NCBI RefSeq assembly: GCF_001575205.1
Contig: NZ_LSRE01000049.1
Span: 62,001 to 126,000 of the forward strand
Reading direction: 5' to 3'
DNA length: 64,000 nt
From: Tsukamurella pseudospumae
Lineage (GTDB): Bacteria > Actinomycetota > Actinomycetes > Mycobacteriales > Mycobacteriaceae
Numbering within the stretch: the stretch's first letter is position 1; every line of letters starts with the position of its first letter. The notes beneath the pieces are model-generated. The model saw only the letters and a program-made list of their open reading frames with translations. It ran no database searches and was not told the origin of the DNA. The translations under genes and the position numbers were made by a program. Positions 57,064 through 64,000 of this stretch are shown here, piece after piece.

Positions 57064-58059
57064 ATGTTCACCCGCTCCCGCAAGGCCGCGCCCGTCGCGG
57101 CTGCGCTGATGGCCGCGAGCCTCGTGTTCGCCGGCTGCTCCACCACCAGCGCCGACGACGACAAGCCCGCCGCATCGGGCGAGAAGATCACCGTCAGCAC
57201 CAACAAGGGTGACGTGCAGGTCCCGAAGAACCCGAAGCGCGTGGTCGTCCTCGACAACACGAGCGCGGAGACCGTCAAGGCCCTCGGCATCACCCCCGTC
57301 GCGATCCCCAAGGGCCTGTTCGCCAAGAGCGTTCTGGGCGACTGGATCTCGAACCAGGACGTCAAGGACACCGGCACCCACGCCGAGCCGAAGTTCGATG
57401 TGATCGAGGACGTCAAGCCCGACCTGATCATCGGCGGCTACCGCTTCGCCAAGTCCGAGGGCGACATCAAGAAGATCGCTGAGAAGACCGGTGCGGCGTT
57501 CATCGACATCGCCGCCGAGGACGGCGCGCCCAAGGGCCGCGTCGAGACCATGCGCAGCTCGACCATCACGCTGGGCAAGATCTTCGGCAAGGACGAGCAG
57601 GCGCAGCAGATCGTCGCCGACTTCGACAAGAACCTCGAGGCGGCGAAGGCGCAGGCCACCGGTCAGAGCGTGTTCCTCTCGATCGTCAACGGCGGCAAGA
57701 TCGACAACGGCGCCAAGCGCATGCAGCCCTTCATCGCCCCGCTGAACCTCAAGGACGTGTTCGCGGGCCAGGCCGGCGACCACCACCAGAACTCGGGCCT
57801 GACGCCCGAGGCGATCGCCCAGGCCAACCCGCAGTGGGTCATCGTCATGGACCGCGACGCCGCCGTCCCGCCGACCGACGGCAGCAAGCCGCAGACGGCC
57901 GCCGAGACCTTCAAGGCGCAACAGGCCTTCGCAGGCGTCGAGTTCCAGCAGAAGGACCGGATCTTCTACCTGGACAACGACTTCTACCTCCGCGAGGGCA
58001 TCCAGAACTACGGCGAGAACTACGCAGCACTGGCGAAGGCCATCGCCGCCAAGAAGTGA
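57064..58059 (+). CDS. Iron-siderophore ABC transporter substrate-binding lipoprotein
   Basis: 331 residues. Signal peptide and lipobox FAGC (Cys at about 24). FatB/CeuE-like class III binding fold, with VPKNPKRVVVLDNTSAETVKALG and PDLIIGGYRFA. Binds a ferric siderophore outside the membrane and delivers it to the permeases. Iron boxes lie 64-107 bases upstream. The stop overlaps the next start by 4 bases. Siderophore type cannot be told; catecholate is usual for this class. Confidence 0.92.
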   Translation: MFTRSRKAAPVAAALMAASLVFAGCSTTSADDDKPAASGEKITVSTNKGDVQVPKNPKRVVVLDNTSAETVKALGITPVAIPKGLFAKSVLGDWISNQDVKDTGTHAEPKFDVIEDVKPDLIIGGYRFAKSEGDIKKIAEKTGAAFIDIAAEDGAPKGRVETMRSSTITLGKIFGKDEQAQQIVADFDKNLEAAKAQATGQSVFLSIVNGGKIDNGAKRMQPFIAPLNLKDVFAGQAGDHHQNSGLTPEAIAQANPQWVIVMDRDAAVPPTDGSKPQTAAETFKAQQAFAGVEFQQKDRIFYLDNDFYLREGIQNYGENYAALAKAIAAKK

Positions 58060-59078
58060 CGGCGACCCACACCGCAGCACCGCCCCAGGCGGGTCCCCGG
58101 AAGGGGGCCCGCCTGGGGCGCGTCGCGCTGCCCCTCCTGGCCGTCGCCTGTGTGGTGCTGCTGGCCCTGTCGTTGATGACCGGCGAGTACCACATCACGC
58201 TCGCGGGCCTGCTGGCCGGCGACGACGACATGTGGCGGATGTTCTTCATCTCCCGCGTACCGCGCACCGCCGCACTCGTGTTCGCCGGTCTCGCGATGAG
58301 CTTCTCCGGCGTCATCATGCAGCGCCTGACCCAGAACCGGTTCGTGGAACCGACCACAGCCGGCACCGCCGAATGGGCGGGCCTGGGCGTGCTGCTGTGC
58401 ATGCTCTACCTCCCCGGCGCAACGCCGATGGTGCGGATGGTCGTGGCCACCGCCACCGCGTTCGCCGGGACCCTGATCTTCCTCGGCTTCATCTCCCGGA
58501 TCCGCGCCCGCCGCTCGGCGATCGTGCCGCTGGTCGGCCTCATGCTCGGCGCCGTGGTGAGCGCGATCACGACCTACCTCGCGATCGGCGCCAACCTGTT
58601 GCAGGCGGTCGTGAGTTGGCGCTCCGGCGGTTTCGCACACATCGTCCGCGGCTTCTACGAGCCGCTCTGGGCCGTCGCGATCATCGCCGTCGCGACCTTC
58701 CTGCTGGCCAACTACTTCACCATCGCCGGGCTCGGCAAGGACGTCGCCACCAGCCTCGGCCTGCGCTACGGGCTCACGATGGGCATCGGCGTCACCATGG
58801 TCGCGCTGGCCTCCGGCGTCACCAGCGTGGTCGTCGGGTTCATCCCCTTCCTCGGCCTCGTGGTCCCCAACCTCATCAGCGCCCTGCGCGGCGACGACGT
58901 GCGCAGCGGCCTGCCCTGGGTCGCGGTGCTCGCCACCGTCCTCATCGTGGGCTGCGACCTGATCGGCCGGGTCGTGGTGCGGCCCATGGAGATCCCCGTG
59001 TCCGTGATCATGGGCGTGATCGGCGCGATCACGTTCCTCGCGATCGTGCTGTCGAGGAGGAACCGTGTCGCTCTCTGA
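58056..59078 (+). CDS. Iron-siderophore ABC permease 1 (FecCD family)
   Basis: 340 residues with about nine to ten helices. FecCD motifs ISRVPRTAALVFAGLAMSFSG and the ATPase-contact region VGFIPFLGLVVPNLIS. GTG start overlapping the binding-protein stop (GTGA). Pairs with permease 2 to form the channel. Confidence 0.92.
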   Translation: MTATHTAAPPQAGPRKGARLGRVALPLLAVACVVLLALSLMTGEYHITLAGLLAGDDDMWRMFFISRVPRTAALVFAGLAMSFSGVIMQRLTQNRFVEPTTAGTAEWAGLGVLLCMLYLPGATPMVRMVVATATAFAGTLIFLGFISRIRARRSAIVPLVGLMLGAVVSAITTYLAIGANLLQAVVSWRSGGFAHIVRGFYEPLWAVAIIAVATFLLANYFTIAGLGKDVATSLGLRYGLTMGIGVTMVALASGVTSVVVGFIPFLGLVVPNLISALRGDDVRSGLPWVAVLATVLIVGCDLIGRVVVRPMEIPVSVIMGVIGAITFLAIVLSRRNRVAL

Positions 59079-60093
59079 GGCAACCGCGGCACCGTCGGTC
59101 GACGGTGCCGCGGGCCGGGTCGGCTGGCGGGCCCGGCTGGCGATCGCCGCCGTTCTCGCCGTCGTGTCCCTGGCCCTGTACCTGCTGATGCGCACCGGCG
59201 CGGACGACGTGCTGCGCTGGGACTTCCAGTTCGGGCTCTCGTTCGAGCGCCGACTGCGCACCGCCACCGCCGTTCTCGTCGCGGCCTTCTGCGGCGCCCT
59301 GTCGACGGTGCTCTTCCACACCGTGACACACAACCGGATCCTCACCCCGTCGATCATCGGCCTGGACTCGCTGTACGTGCTGATCCAGACCGTGGGCGTC
59401 TTCCTGGTCGGCGGCCGGTTCGTGGACAACTCGGACTCGGTGCCGCAGTTCGTCGCCCAGACCGCGGCCATGGTGGCCTTCGCCGCCGTGCTCTACGGCT
59501 GGCTGTTCTCGGGGCGGTTCGCGAGCCTGTTCCTGCTGCTGCTCGCGGGCGTCGTCCTGGGGCTGGCATTCCGGGCGCTGGCCGAGTTCCTCCAGCGCCT
59601 GCTCTCCCCCACGGAGTTCGACGCACTGTCGATCAAGTTGTACGGCAGGCTGACCGCGGTCAACGCCGACCTGCTGCCGATCGCGGTGGCCGCGTGCCTG
59701 GTGGTCGGCGTCATCGTGTGGCGCCGCCGGCGCGTCCTGGACGTGCTGCTGCTGGGTCGCGATCCCGCGATGGGCCTGGGCGTGAACCACCAGCGCGAGC
59801 TCACGCTGGCGCTGGTCCTCATCGCCGTGCTCGTGTCTATCAGCACCGCGCTGGTCGGGCCGATGATGTTCTTCGGCTTCATCATCGCCATCCTCGCCTA
59901 CCAGTTCGCGGGAGACTGGCGGCACCGCGCGACGCTGCCGATGGCCTTCCTGCTCGGCGTGATCATGCTCGCCGCCGGGCAGTTCGTCCTGCACAACATC
60001 TTCTACGCGAACGGGATGCTCACCGTGATCATCGAGTTCGTCGGCGGGATCCTGTTCCTCGCCATGCTGTTCCGCCGAAGGGGGACCATGTGA
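59065..60093 (+). CDS. Iron-siderophore ABC permease 2 (FecCD family)
   Basis: 342 residues; helices throughout. RRLRTATAVLVAAFCGALST and LVGPMMFFGFIIAILAYQF match the second permease of FatC/YclO-type systems. GTG at 59065 follows GAGGAGG and overlaps permease 1 by 14 bases; the stop overlaps the ATPase start. Confidence 0.92.
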   Translation: MSLSEATAAPSVDGAAGRVGWRARLAIAAVLAVVSLALYLLMRTGADDVLRWDFQFGLSFERRLRTATAVLVAAFCGALSTVLFHTVTHNRILTPSIIGLDSLYVLIQTVGVFLVGGRFVDNSDSVPQFVAQTAAMVAFAAVLYGWLFSGRFASLFLLLLAGVVLGLAFRALAEFLQRLLSPTEFDALSIKLYGRLTAVNADLLPIAVAACLVVGVIVWRRRRVLDVLLLGRDPAMGLGVNHQRELTLALVLIAVLVSISTALVGPMMFFGFIIAILAYQFAGDWRHRATLPMAFLLGVIMLAAGQFVLHNIFYANGMLTVIIEFVGGILFLAMLFRRRGTM

Positions 60094-60908
60094 ACCGCAG
60101 CGTGCACGACACCACTTCCCACGCCGACACGGCACCCGCGATCGCGTTCGCGGATCTCACCAAGAAGTACGCCGAGACCGTGGTGCTCGGCCCGGTGTCC
60201 GGGGAGTTCGTCCGCGGCGGCGTCACCGCGCTCGTCGGGCCGAACGGCGCCGGCAAGTCGACCCTGCTGACCATCCTGGGGCGGCTCCTGACCCAGGACT
60301 CGGGGACGGCTCTGCTCGAGGGCGTCGACATCCGCTCGATGAAACCCACCGAGGTCGCGCGCAGGCTCGCGATCCTCCGGCAGGAGAACGGCGTCAACGC
60401 CCGCCTGACGGTGCGCGATCTGGTCGCGTTCGGCCGGTTCCCACACAGCCGCGGGCGGATGACCGCCGAGGACGTCCGCCACGTCGACGACGCGCTGGGC
60501 TTCCTGGGCCTGACCGACCTGTCGGACCGGTTCCTCGACGAGCTGTCGGGCGGCCAGCGTCAGCGCGCCTACGTGGCCATGACGCTGGCGCAGGACACCG
60601 ACGTGATCCTGCTCGACGAGCCGCTCAACAACCTCGACATGCGGCACCAGGTGAGCATGATGCGCCGGCTGCGCCGCGCCGCGGACGAGCTGGGCAAGAC
60701 GATCATCCTGGTGGTGCACGACCTGAACTTCGCCGCGGCCTACTCGGACCGCATCGTCGCCCTCAAGAACGGCACCATCGCGGCGTCGGGCGCACCGTCG
60801 GAGATCATGACCGCCGAGCTGCTCACCGGGATCTTCGAGACCCCGGTCGCCGTGCACGTCCTGGAGGGCGGCCCGGTGGCCGTGTACGCGGGGCTGGACG
60901 GGCAGTAG
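60090..60908 (+). CDS. Iron-siderophore ABC ATPase
   Basis: 272 residues. Walker A GPNGAGKST, signature LSGGQRQRA, Walker B VILLDEPLNNLD, switch VVHDLNFA. FepC/YclP type. GTG start overlapping the permease 2 stop (GTGA). Completes a self-contained binding protein-permease-permease-ATPase operon; no siderophore synthesis gene is in the window. Confidence 0.94.
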   Translation: MNRSVHDTTSHADTAPAIAFADLTKKYAETVVLGPVSGEFVRGGVTALVGPNGAGKSTLLTILGRLLTQDSGTALLEGVDIRSMKPTEVARRLAILRQENGVNARLTVRDLVAFGRFPHSRGRMTAEDVRHVDDALGFLGLTDLSDRFLDELSGGQRQRAYVAMTLAQDTDVILLDEPLNNLDMRHQVSMMRRLRRAADELGKTIILVVHDLNFAAAYSDRIVALKNGTIAASGAPSEIMTAELLTGIFETPVAVHVLEGGPVAVYAGLDGQ

Positions 60909-60979
60909 GCGGCGGCGCGGCGGCCCGACGGTGCCGAGTCCTGCGCTGGGGCGATCCGCCGCGGCCTAGACTGGCGGGG

Positions 60980-62488
60980 ATGTCCGGATCACTCATGCCC
61001 GCCGTGCGCGGCTACAGCGACTACCTGCGGTCCGCAGACGGCCGACCCGCCCTGCTCGGGCTGGCCGGCGCCGTCGTGACCACGCTCGGCAGCTTCGGCG
61101 CGGGCGCGATCCGCGTGCACGACACGACGCTCGAGTCGACCCACCTGTCGTGGCTGCGGTTCGGCCACGGCCTGGTGCTCAGTTCGGTGCTGTTCTGGAC
61201 GGGTATCGCGCTGCTCGTGATCGCCTGGATCCGGCTGGGCCGCGCCGCGCTCGCCGGGCGGCTCGAGGCCCGGGACGTGGCGGGCACCGTCGCGCTGTGG
61301 ATCGTGCCACTGCTGGTGGCCGTGCCCCTGTACTCGCGGGACGCGTACTCCTATCTCGCGCAGGGCGCACTGCTGCGCGACGGTTACGACCCGTACGTGG
61401 ACGGCCCCGTCGTCAATCCGAACGGCCTGCTCGACGACGTGAGCGGCATCTGGACCACTACGACGGCGCCGTACGGGCCGTTGTTCATCCTCATCGCGCG
61501 CGGGATCACGACGGTGCTCGGCGACAACGTGCTCGGCGGCGTGATCGCGCTGCGGGTGGTGATGCTGCCCGGGATCGCGCTGTCGGTGTGGGGCGTGGCC
61601 AAGCTGGCGCGGCACTTCGGGGCGAAGCCCGCGGTGTCGCTGTGGCTGGGGGTGCTCAACCCGCTGGTGATCGTGCACCTGGTGGGCGGCGTGCACAACG
61701 AGGCGCTCATGGTGGGGCTGATGGTCGCCGGCGTCGCGCTGGTGCTCGACGGGCGGCACTGGTTCGGCGTCGCGGTGATCGTGACGGCAGTCGCGGTCAA
61801 GGGCACCGCGGCGATCGCGCTGCCCTTCGTGGTGTGGATCTGGTTCCACCATCGGCGCGCGGCGAACCCCGAGGAGTCGGCTGTGAAGGCCTTCGGCACG
61901 GCGCTGGCCGCATCGCTGGGGATCTTCGTCGCGCTGTTCGCGGCGTTCTCGCTCATCGCGGGCGTGGGCCTCGGCTGGACCACCGCGCTGGCCGGGTCCA
62001 TCAAGATCATCAACTACATCACACTGCCGACGGCGATCGCGCAGATCACCGCTTTCGTGGCCGCGCCCTTCACCGACCTCCACCTCGCGCCGATCCTCAT
62101 CGTCACACGGGCCCTGGGCATCGCGGCGCTCGCGATCTCCCTGGTGGTGCTGTGGTGGCGGTTCCGGCAGGACGAGCGGCGCAACGTGATGGGCATCCTG
62201 TTGGGCCTGCTCGCGGTGTGCGTCCTCTCCCCCGCGTCACTGCCCTGGTACTACACGTGGCCGCTCGCGATGGCCGGCGCGTTCGTCTGGTCGCCGCGCA
62301 CGCTGGCGATCATCGCGGGCCTGTCGGTCTGGCTGATGGTCGTTTTCATGCCCACGGGCTCGATCGGCCTGTACTCGCTGTGGAACGTGGCGCTCGCGGC
62401 GGCATTGGGCGCACTGGCCGGCTGGTCGCTGCTGCGGCCCGACCCGTTGGGAATGCGGCCGCGGTTGGGCCTGGCGCCCGCGGTCTGA
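60980..62488 (+). CDS. mptA: MptA-like alpha-1,6-mannosyltransferase (GT-C)
   Basis: 502 residues, about twelve to thirteen helices. The GT-C signature loop PLYSRDAYSYLAQGALLRDG has the catalytic Asp after the first helices; NPLVIVHLVGGVHNEALMVG is another family motif. Extends the alpha-1,6 mannan core of lipomannan/lipoarabinomannan using polyprenyl-phosphomannose (known for MptA, Rv2174). A -10, TAGACT (60967-60972), lies 7 bases before the ATG, so probably leaderless. In M. tuberculosis it directly follows idsA2 (Rv2173); here the iron operon stands between. Confidence 0.9.
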   Translation: MSGSLMPAVRGYSDYLRSADGRPALLGLAGAVVTTLGSFGAGAIRVHDTTLESTHLSWLRFGHGLVLSSVLFWTGIALLVIAWIRLGRAALAGRLEARDVAGTVALWIVPLLVAVPLYSRDAYSYLAQGALLRDGYDPYVDGPVVNPNGLLDDVSGIWTTTTAPYGPLFILIARGITTVLGDNVLGGVIALRVVMLPGIALSVWGVAKLARHFGAKPAVSLWLGVLNPLVIVHLVGGVHNEALMVGLMVAGVALVLDGRHWFGVAVIVTAVAVKGTAAIALPFVVWIWFHHRRAANPEESAVKAFGTALAASLGIFVALFAAFSLIAGVGLGWTTALAGSIKIINYITLPTAIAQITAFVAAPFTDLHLAPILIVTRALGIAALAISLVVLWWRFRQDERRNVMGILLGLLAVCVLSPASLPWYYTWPLAMAGAFVWSPRTLAIIAGLSVWLMVVFMPTGSIGLYSLWNVALAAALGALAGWSLLRPDPLGMRPRLGLAPAV

Positions 62489-62517
62489 GCCGCGCCGCGT
62501 CAGCCGCGGCCGGCCGG

Positions 62518-62665
62518 CGCTGTGGCGCCGGATCGGCGGGATCGGCGGAGCCGGGTCGGCAACGCCGGATCGGTGGCACCGGGTCGGCATGGCCGGATGG
62601 ACGGCGCTGGGTCCGCCGGGCCGGATGGACGGCGCTGGGTCCGCCGGGCCGGGTGGGCAGTGCCA
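62518..62665. repeat. Minisatellite with two identical 28-bp units
   Basis: A 28-bp unit opening CCGGATGGACGGCGCTGGGT is present twice without change (62593-62620 and 62621-62648). The 70 bases before it carry looser versions (CCGGATCGG, CCGGGTCGG). Likely variable in length between strains. Confidence 0.8.
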
Positions 62666-62700
62666 GATGGAGGCCCAGGATGGCGATCGTTTCTCGCCAC

Positions 62701-62780
62701 CGCCTATGCGATTCCCGTATACCTCGAACAAGCAGTTCAAGGGGTTGTTTCGGAGCGGCTATACGCATTGCGTATATGCC
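62701..62780. repeat. Inverted relative of the LysR upstream region
   Basis: This segment aligns, in reverse orientation, with 63515-63598. Shared: AGCGGCTATACG near one end, two 17-bp dyads, and a similar 56-59 bp distance between dyads. Dyads here: TATGCGATTCCCGTATA (62704-62720) and TATACGCATTGCGTATA (62760-62776, perfect). Confidence 0.7.
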
Positions 62781-62810
62781 TCGCCACGAACACGGCCACA
62801 CCCCGACGCG

Positions 62811-62932
62811 CCACCCACGAGCTCATTTCGACCCAGAGACTTCAGAAACACGGCCGTACGTCCCGATCGCGCCACCCACGAGCCCGCATCACCCCAGATA
62901 CTTCAGAAACGCCGCCACTCGCCCCGACGGCG
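62811..62932. repeat. 61-bp tandem repeat running into the LysR coding end
   Basis: Two 61-base units (62811-62871 and 62872-62932), about 75 percent alike by eye, plus a partial third to the left ending at 62810. The second unit contains the LysR stop codon and its last 14 codons or so (read on the minus strand: FLKYLG; in the first unit FLKSLG). It looks like an old duplication of the gene's 3-prime end. Confidence 0.75.
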
Positions 62933-63446
62933 CCGGCCGGTTGAGCAGCTCGACACGCCCCGCCCGTCCGAGCGCCCGGACGACCTGTGTCTCCACGCCC
63001 TCGAGCATCGGGCCCGTCAGGTGCACGACCGCCAGATCGCATTCCCCGGACCGCAACGCGGCCACGGGATCGTCGACGATGCACTGCTCGACCTGCACCT
63101 CGTGCGCGCGGTTCCACCGCGTGATCCGGCCCTCGATGTAATCGGGCAGGTAGACGTTCAGCGTGCGGCAGACGCTGATCGTGGAGCGGGAGGAACAACC
63201 CAGCTCGCGCAACTCGTCGAGGCCCGCCACGACACGCTCGATGACCGCGAGGGCCGGCAGCGCACCGGGCGCAGGCGTGGTGCCGGCCGAGCCGCGCTCG
63301 AACAGCGCGAATCCGAGCAACTTCTCCATCCCCGCGACCGCGCGCGTCACGGAGGGCTGCGAGGTTCCGTGGACCTGCGCGGCCACGTTCATGCTCGCCG
63401 TGCGCGCGACCGTGGCCACCAACCGCAAGCGTTCGATGTCGGACAT
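62889..63446 (-). CDS. Short LysR-type regulator, effector domain reduced
   Basis: 185 residues; LysR regulators are usually about 300. The N-terminal winged helix is normal: IERLRLVATVARTASMNVAA, then SQPSVTRAVAGMEKLLGFALFERG. The effector domain is only about 95 residues and ends in APSGRVAAFLKYLG, a plausible LysR C-terminus, so the middle rather than the end seems lost. Start ATG at 63446. Flanked by inverted 17-bp dyads on both sides. It sits between mptA and the Rv2175c-like gene, where M. tuberculosis has no such gene. Could be a functional mini-regulator or a decaying one. Confidence 0.75.
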   Translation of the reverse strand: MSDIERLRLVATVARTASMNVAAQVHGTSQPSVTRAVAGMEKLLGFALFERGSAGTTPAPGALPALAVIERVVAGLDELRELGCSSRSTISVCRTLNVYLPDYIEGRITRWNRAHEVQVEQCIVDDPVAALRSGECDLAVVHLTGPMLEGVETQVVRALGRAGRVELLNRPAPSGRVAAFLKYLG

Positions 63447-63514
63447 GGCGGAACCGTAGCGCGCGGCACTGACAGGAAACGTCGACGCGAGCGGAGCCGA
63501 CCGTCCGCGATCCG

Positions 63515-63598
63515 AGGGTATTCGGAATCCGTATAGCCGCTGTCCCAGAAAAAGCCTCTGACCTGGATGTTCTCGGGTATGCCAGAAATGTATAGCGA
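63515..63598. promoter_or_regulatory. LysR upstream region with two 17-bp dyads
   Basis: TATTCGGAATCCGTATA (63519-63535) and TATGCCAGAAATGTATA (63578-63594). Together with the two dyads at 62704 and 62760 they give the pattern TATnC-N7/8-GTATA, the size of a LysR T-N11-A box. The stronger one lies 73 bases before the gene start. Confidence 0.55.
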
Positions 63599-63616
63599 AA
63601 GACCGACGCACCGCTG

Positions 63617-63676
63617 TCCGCAGCCGCGCTGCGGCAGGTCGCATCAGCCCCCTCCGCAGCCGCGCTGCGGCAGGTC
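63617..63676. repeat. Two 24-bp repeats, each a hairpin, after the Rv2175c-like gene
   Basis: A 24-base unit (63617-63640, 63653-63676; 36-bp period) contains CCGCAGCCGCGCTGCGG, a perfect 7-bp hairpin. GCATCAGCCCC is also repeated at 63641 and 63701. Downstream of a minus-strand stop at 63734, so terminator use is possible; no U-run. Confidence 0.65.
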
Positions 63677-63733
63677 CCGCATTTGCGCCGCCGCAGGCCG
63701 GCATCAGCCCCGCAGCAGCTCCGCTGGCGCGCT

Positions 63734-64000
63734 CTAGAACGCCATCGACTGCGCGCGACGGATCATCTCGCGCGCGGAATCGGTGTGCAGCAGTTCCGCA
63801 GGCGCGGCATCGAGGTCCTCCTGCGGCTCGAACAGCCACCGCATGATCTCGTCGTCGCGGAAGCCACCGTCGTGCAGGACGCTCAGCAGACCGGTGAAGT
63901 GCTTGGCGATGGAGAACCGCCCGTCGACCTCGCCGAAGAACAGGCGCGGGATGTGGATGTCACCGCCGCGCCGCACCGCTATCAACTGGCGGTCGCGCAG
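63734..64000 (-). CDS. Rv2175c-like DNA-binding protein, N-terminus outside window
   Basis: Last 88 residues visible, reading LRDRQLIAVRRGGDIHIPRLFF at the edge, then LLSVLHDGGFRDDEIMRWLF and ending REMIRRAQSMAF. This matches my memory of the end of Rv2175c, a winged-helix DNA-binding substrate of PknL encoded next to mptA in M. tuberculosis. The phosphorylated N-terminal Thr region would lie beyond the window. Confidence 0.85.
   Translation of the reverse strand: MRDRQLIAVRRGGDIHIPRLFFGEVDGRFSIAKHFTGLLSVLHDGGFRDDEIMRWLFEPQEDLDAAPAELLHTDSAREMIRRAQSMAF

Larger units (their letters stand above)
62489..62888. other. Gene-free repeat-rich interval between mptA and the LysR-type gene
   Basis: 400 bases, no supportable coding frame. 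Holds a GC-rich minisatellite (62518-62665), an 80-bp inverted relative of the LysR upstream region (62701-62780), and the first unit of a 61-bp tandem repeat. Confidence 0.7.

Noticed and set aside
62237-62740. Minus-strand frame starting near the 62704 dyad
   Set aside because: Mostly antisense to mptA and minisatellite; product is Pro/Arg/Gln-rich with no recognisable domain.
62518-62932. Possible CRISPR array
   Set aside because: Repeats are adjacent or degenerate with no unique spacers of constant size, and no cas genes are near.
62701-63598. Insertion sequence around the LysR gene
   Set aside because: Inverted flanks exist, but there is no transposase and I could not see a target-site duplication; kept only as a finding on repeats.
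1-64000. tRNA or rRNA genes
   Set aside because: No cloverleaf with a conserved T-loop or rRNA-like stretch was noticed; the search was by eye, so a miss is possible.

Overview
The window is very GC-rich, densely packed actinobacterial DNA. Gene content and order point to the mycolic-acid-bearing Mycobacteriales: Wag31, an LppM-type lipoprotein, an MptA-type mannosyltransferase, an MTB12-like antigen, a DNPR-type (meso-DAP) MurE, and a chain matching M. tuberculosis Rv2169c to Rv2175c. My impression is Tsukamurella or a close relative such as Gordonia, but the genus is not proven here. I saw no rRNA, tRNA, CRISPR array, transposase or prophage.

Left part (1-25 kb): dnaE1 (its C-terminus is cut by the window edge), a tail-anchored Ser/Thr kinase, an asymmetric heterodimeric ABC exporter with its TetR regulator, an SRPBCC-epimerase fusion, lipoproteins, rluD-lspA, ansA, a translationally coupled glutaryl-CoA dehydrogenase/CoA-transferase pair, a DUF222-HNH protein, a Y-family polymerase, and ileS. 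ileS is preceded by a translational T-box riboswitch.

Middle part (25-46 kb): the division and cell-wall (dcw) cluster runs on the minus strand. In transcription order it is mraZ-rsmH-ftsL-ftsI-murE-murF-mraY-murD-ftsW-murG-murC-ftsQ-ftsZ-pgeF-sepF-yggT-wag31 plus a small membrane protein. Genes from rsmH to ftsQ mostly overlap by 4 to 7 bases or abut. mraZ is preceded by five 10-bp-spaced GTGG-type repeats, a textbook-like MraZ operator. yggS, present between sepF and pgeF in M. tuberculosis, is missing.

Right part (46-64 kb): DUF3040 and HEPN-like genes; a GNAT-oxidoreductase-lppM run with a LexA-like box in front; a PucR-type regulator divergent from a Baeyer-Villiger monooxygenase plus two hydrolases; metF divergent from a prenyl diphosphate synthase, with overlapping leaderless promoters; a complete iron-siderophore ABC operon behind two IdeR-like boxes; mptA; a short LysR-type gene set among inverted and tandem repeats; and the end of an Rv2175c-like gene.

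The most unusual signals are: (i) a 9-mer, GCACCGTCG or its complement, present about 60 times in 64 kb; (ii) two copies of a 70-74 bp nested palindrome with core GGGTTGCAACCC; (iii) the repeat-flanked short LysR locus; (iv) the compact divergent leaderless promoters; and (v) the MraZ operator with extra GTGG clusters on the other strand.
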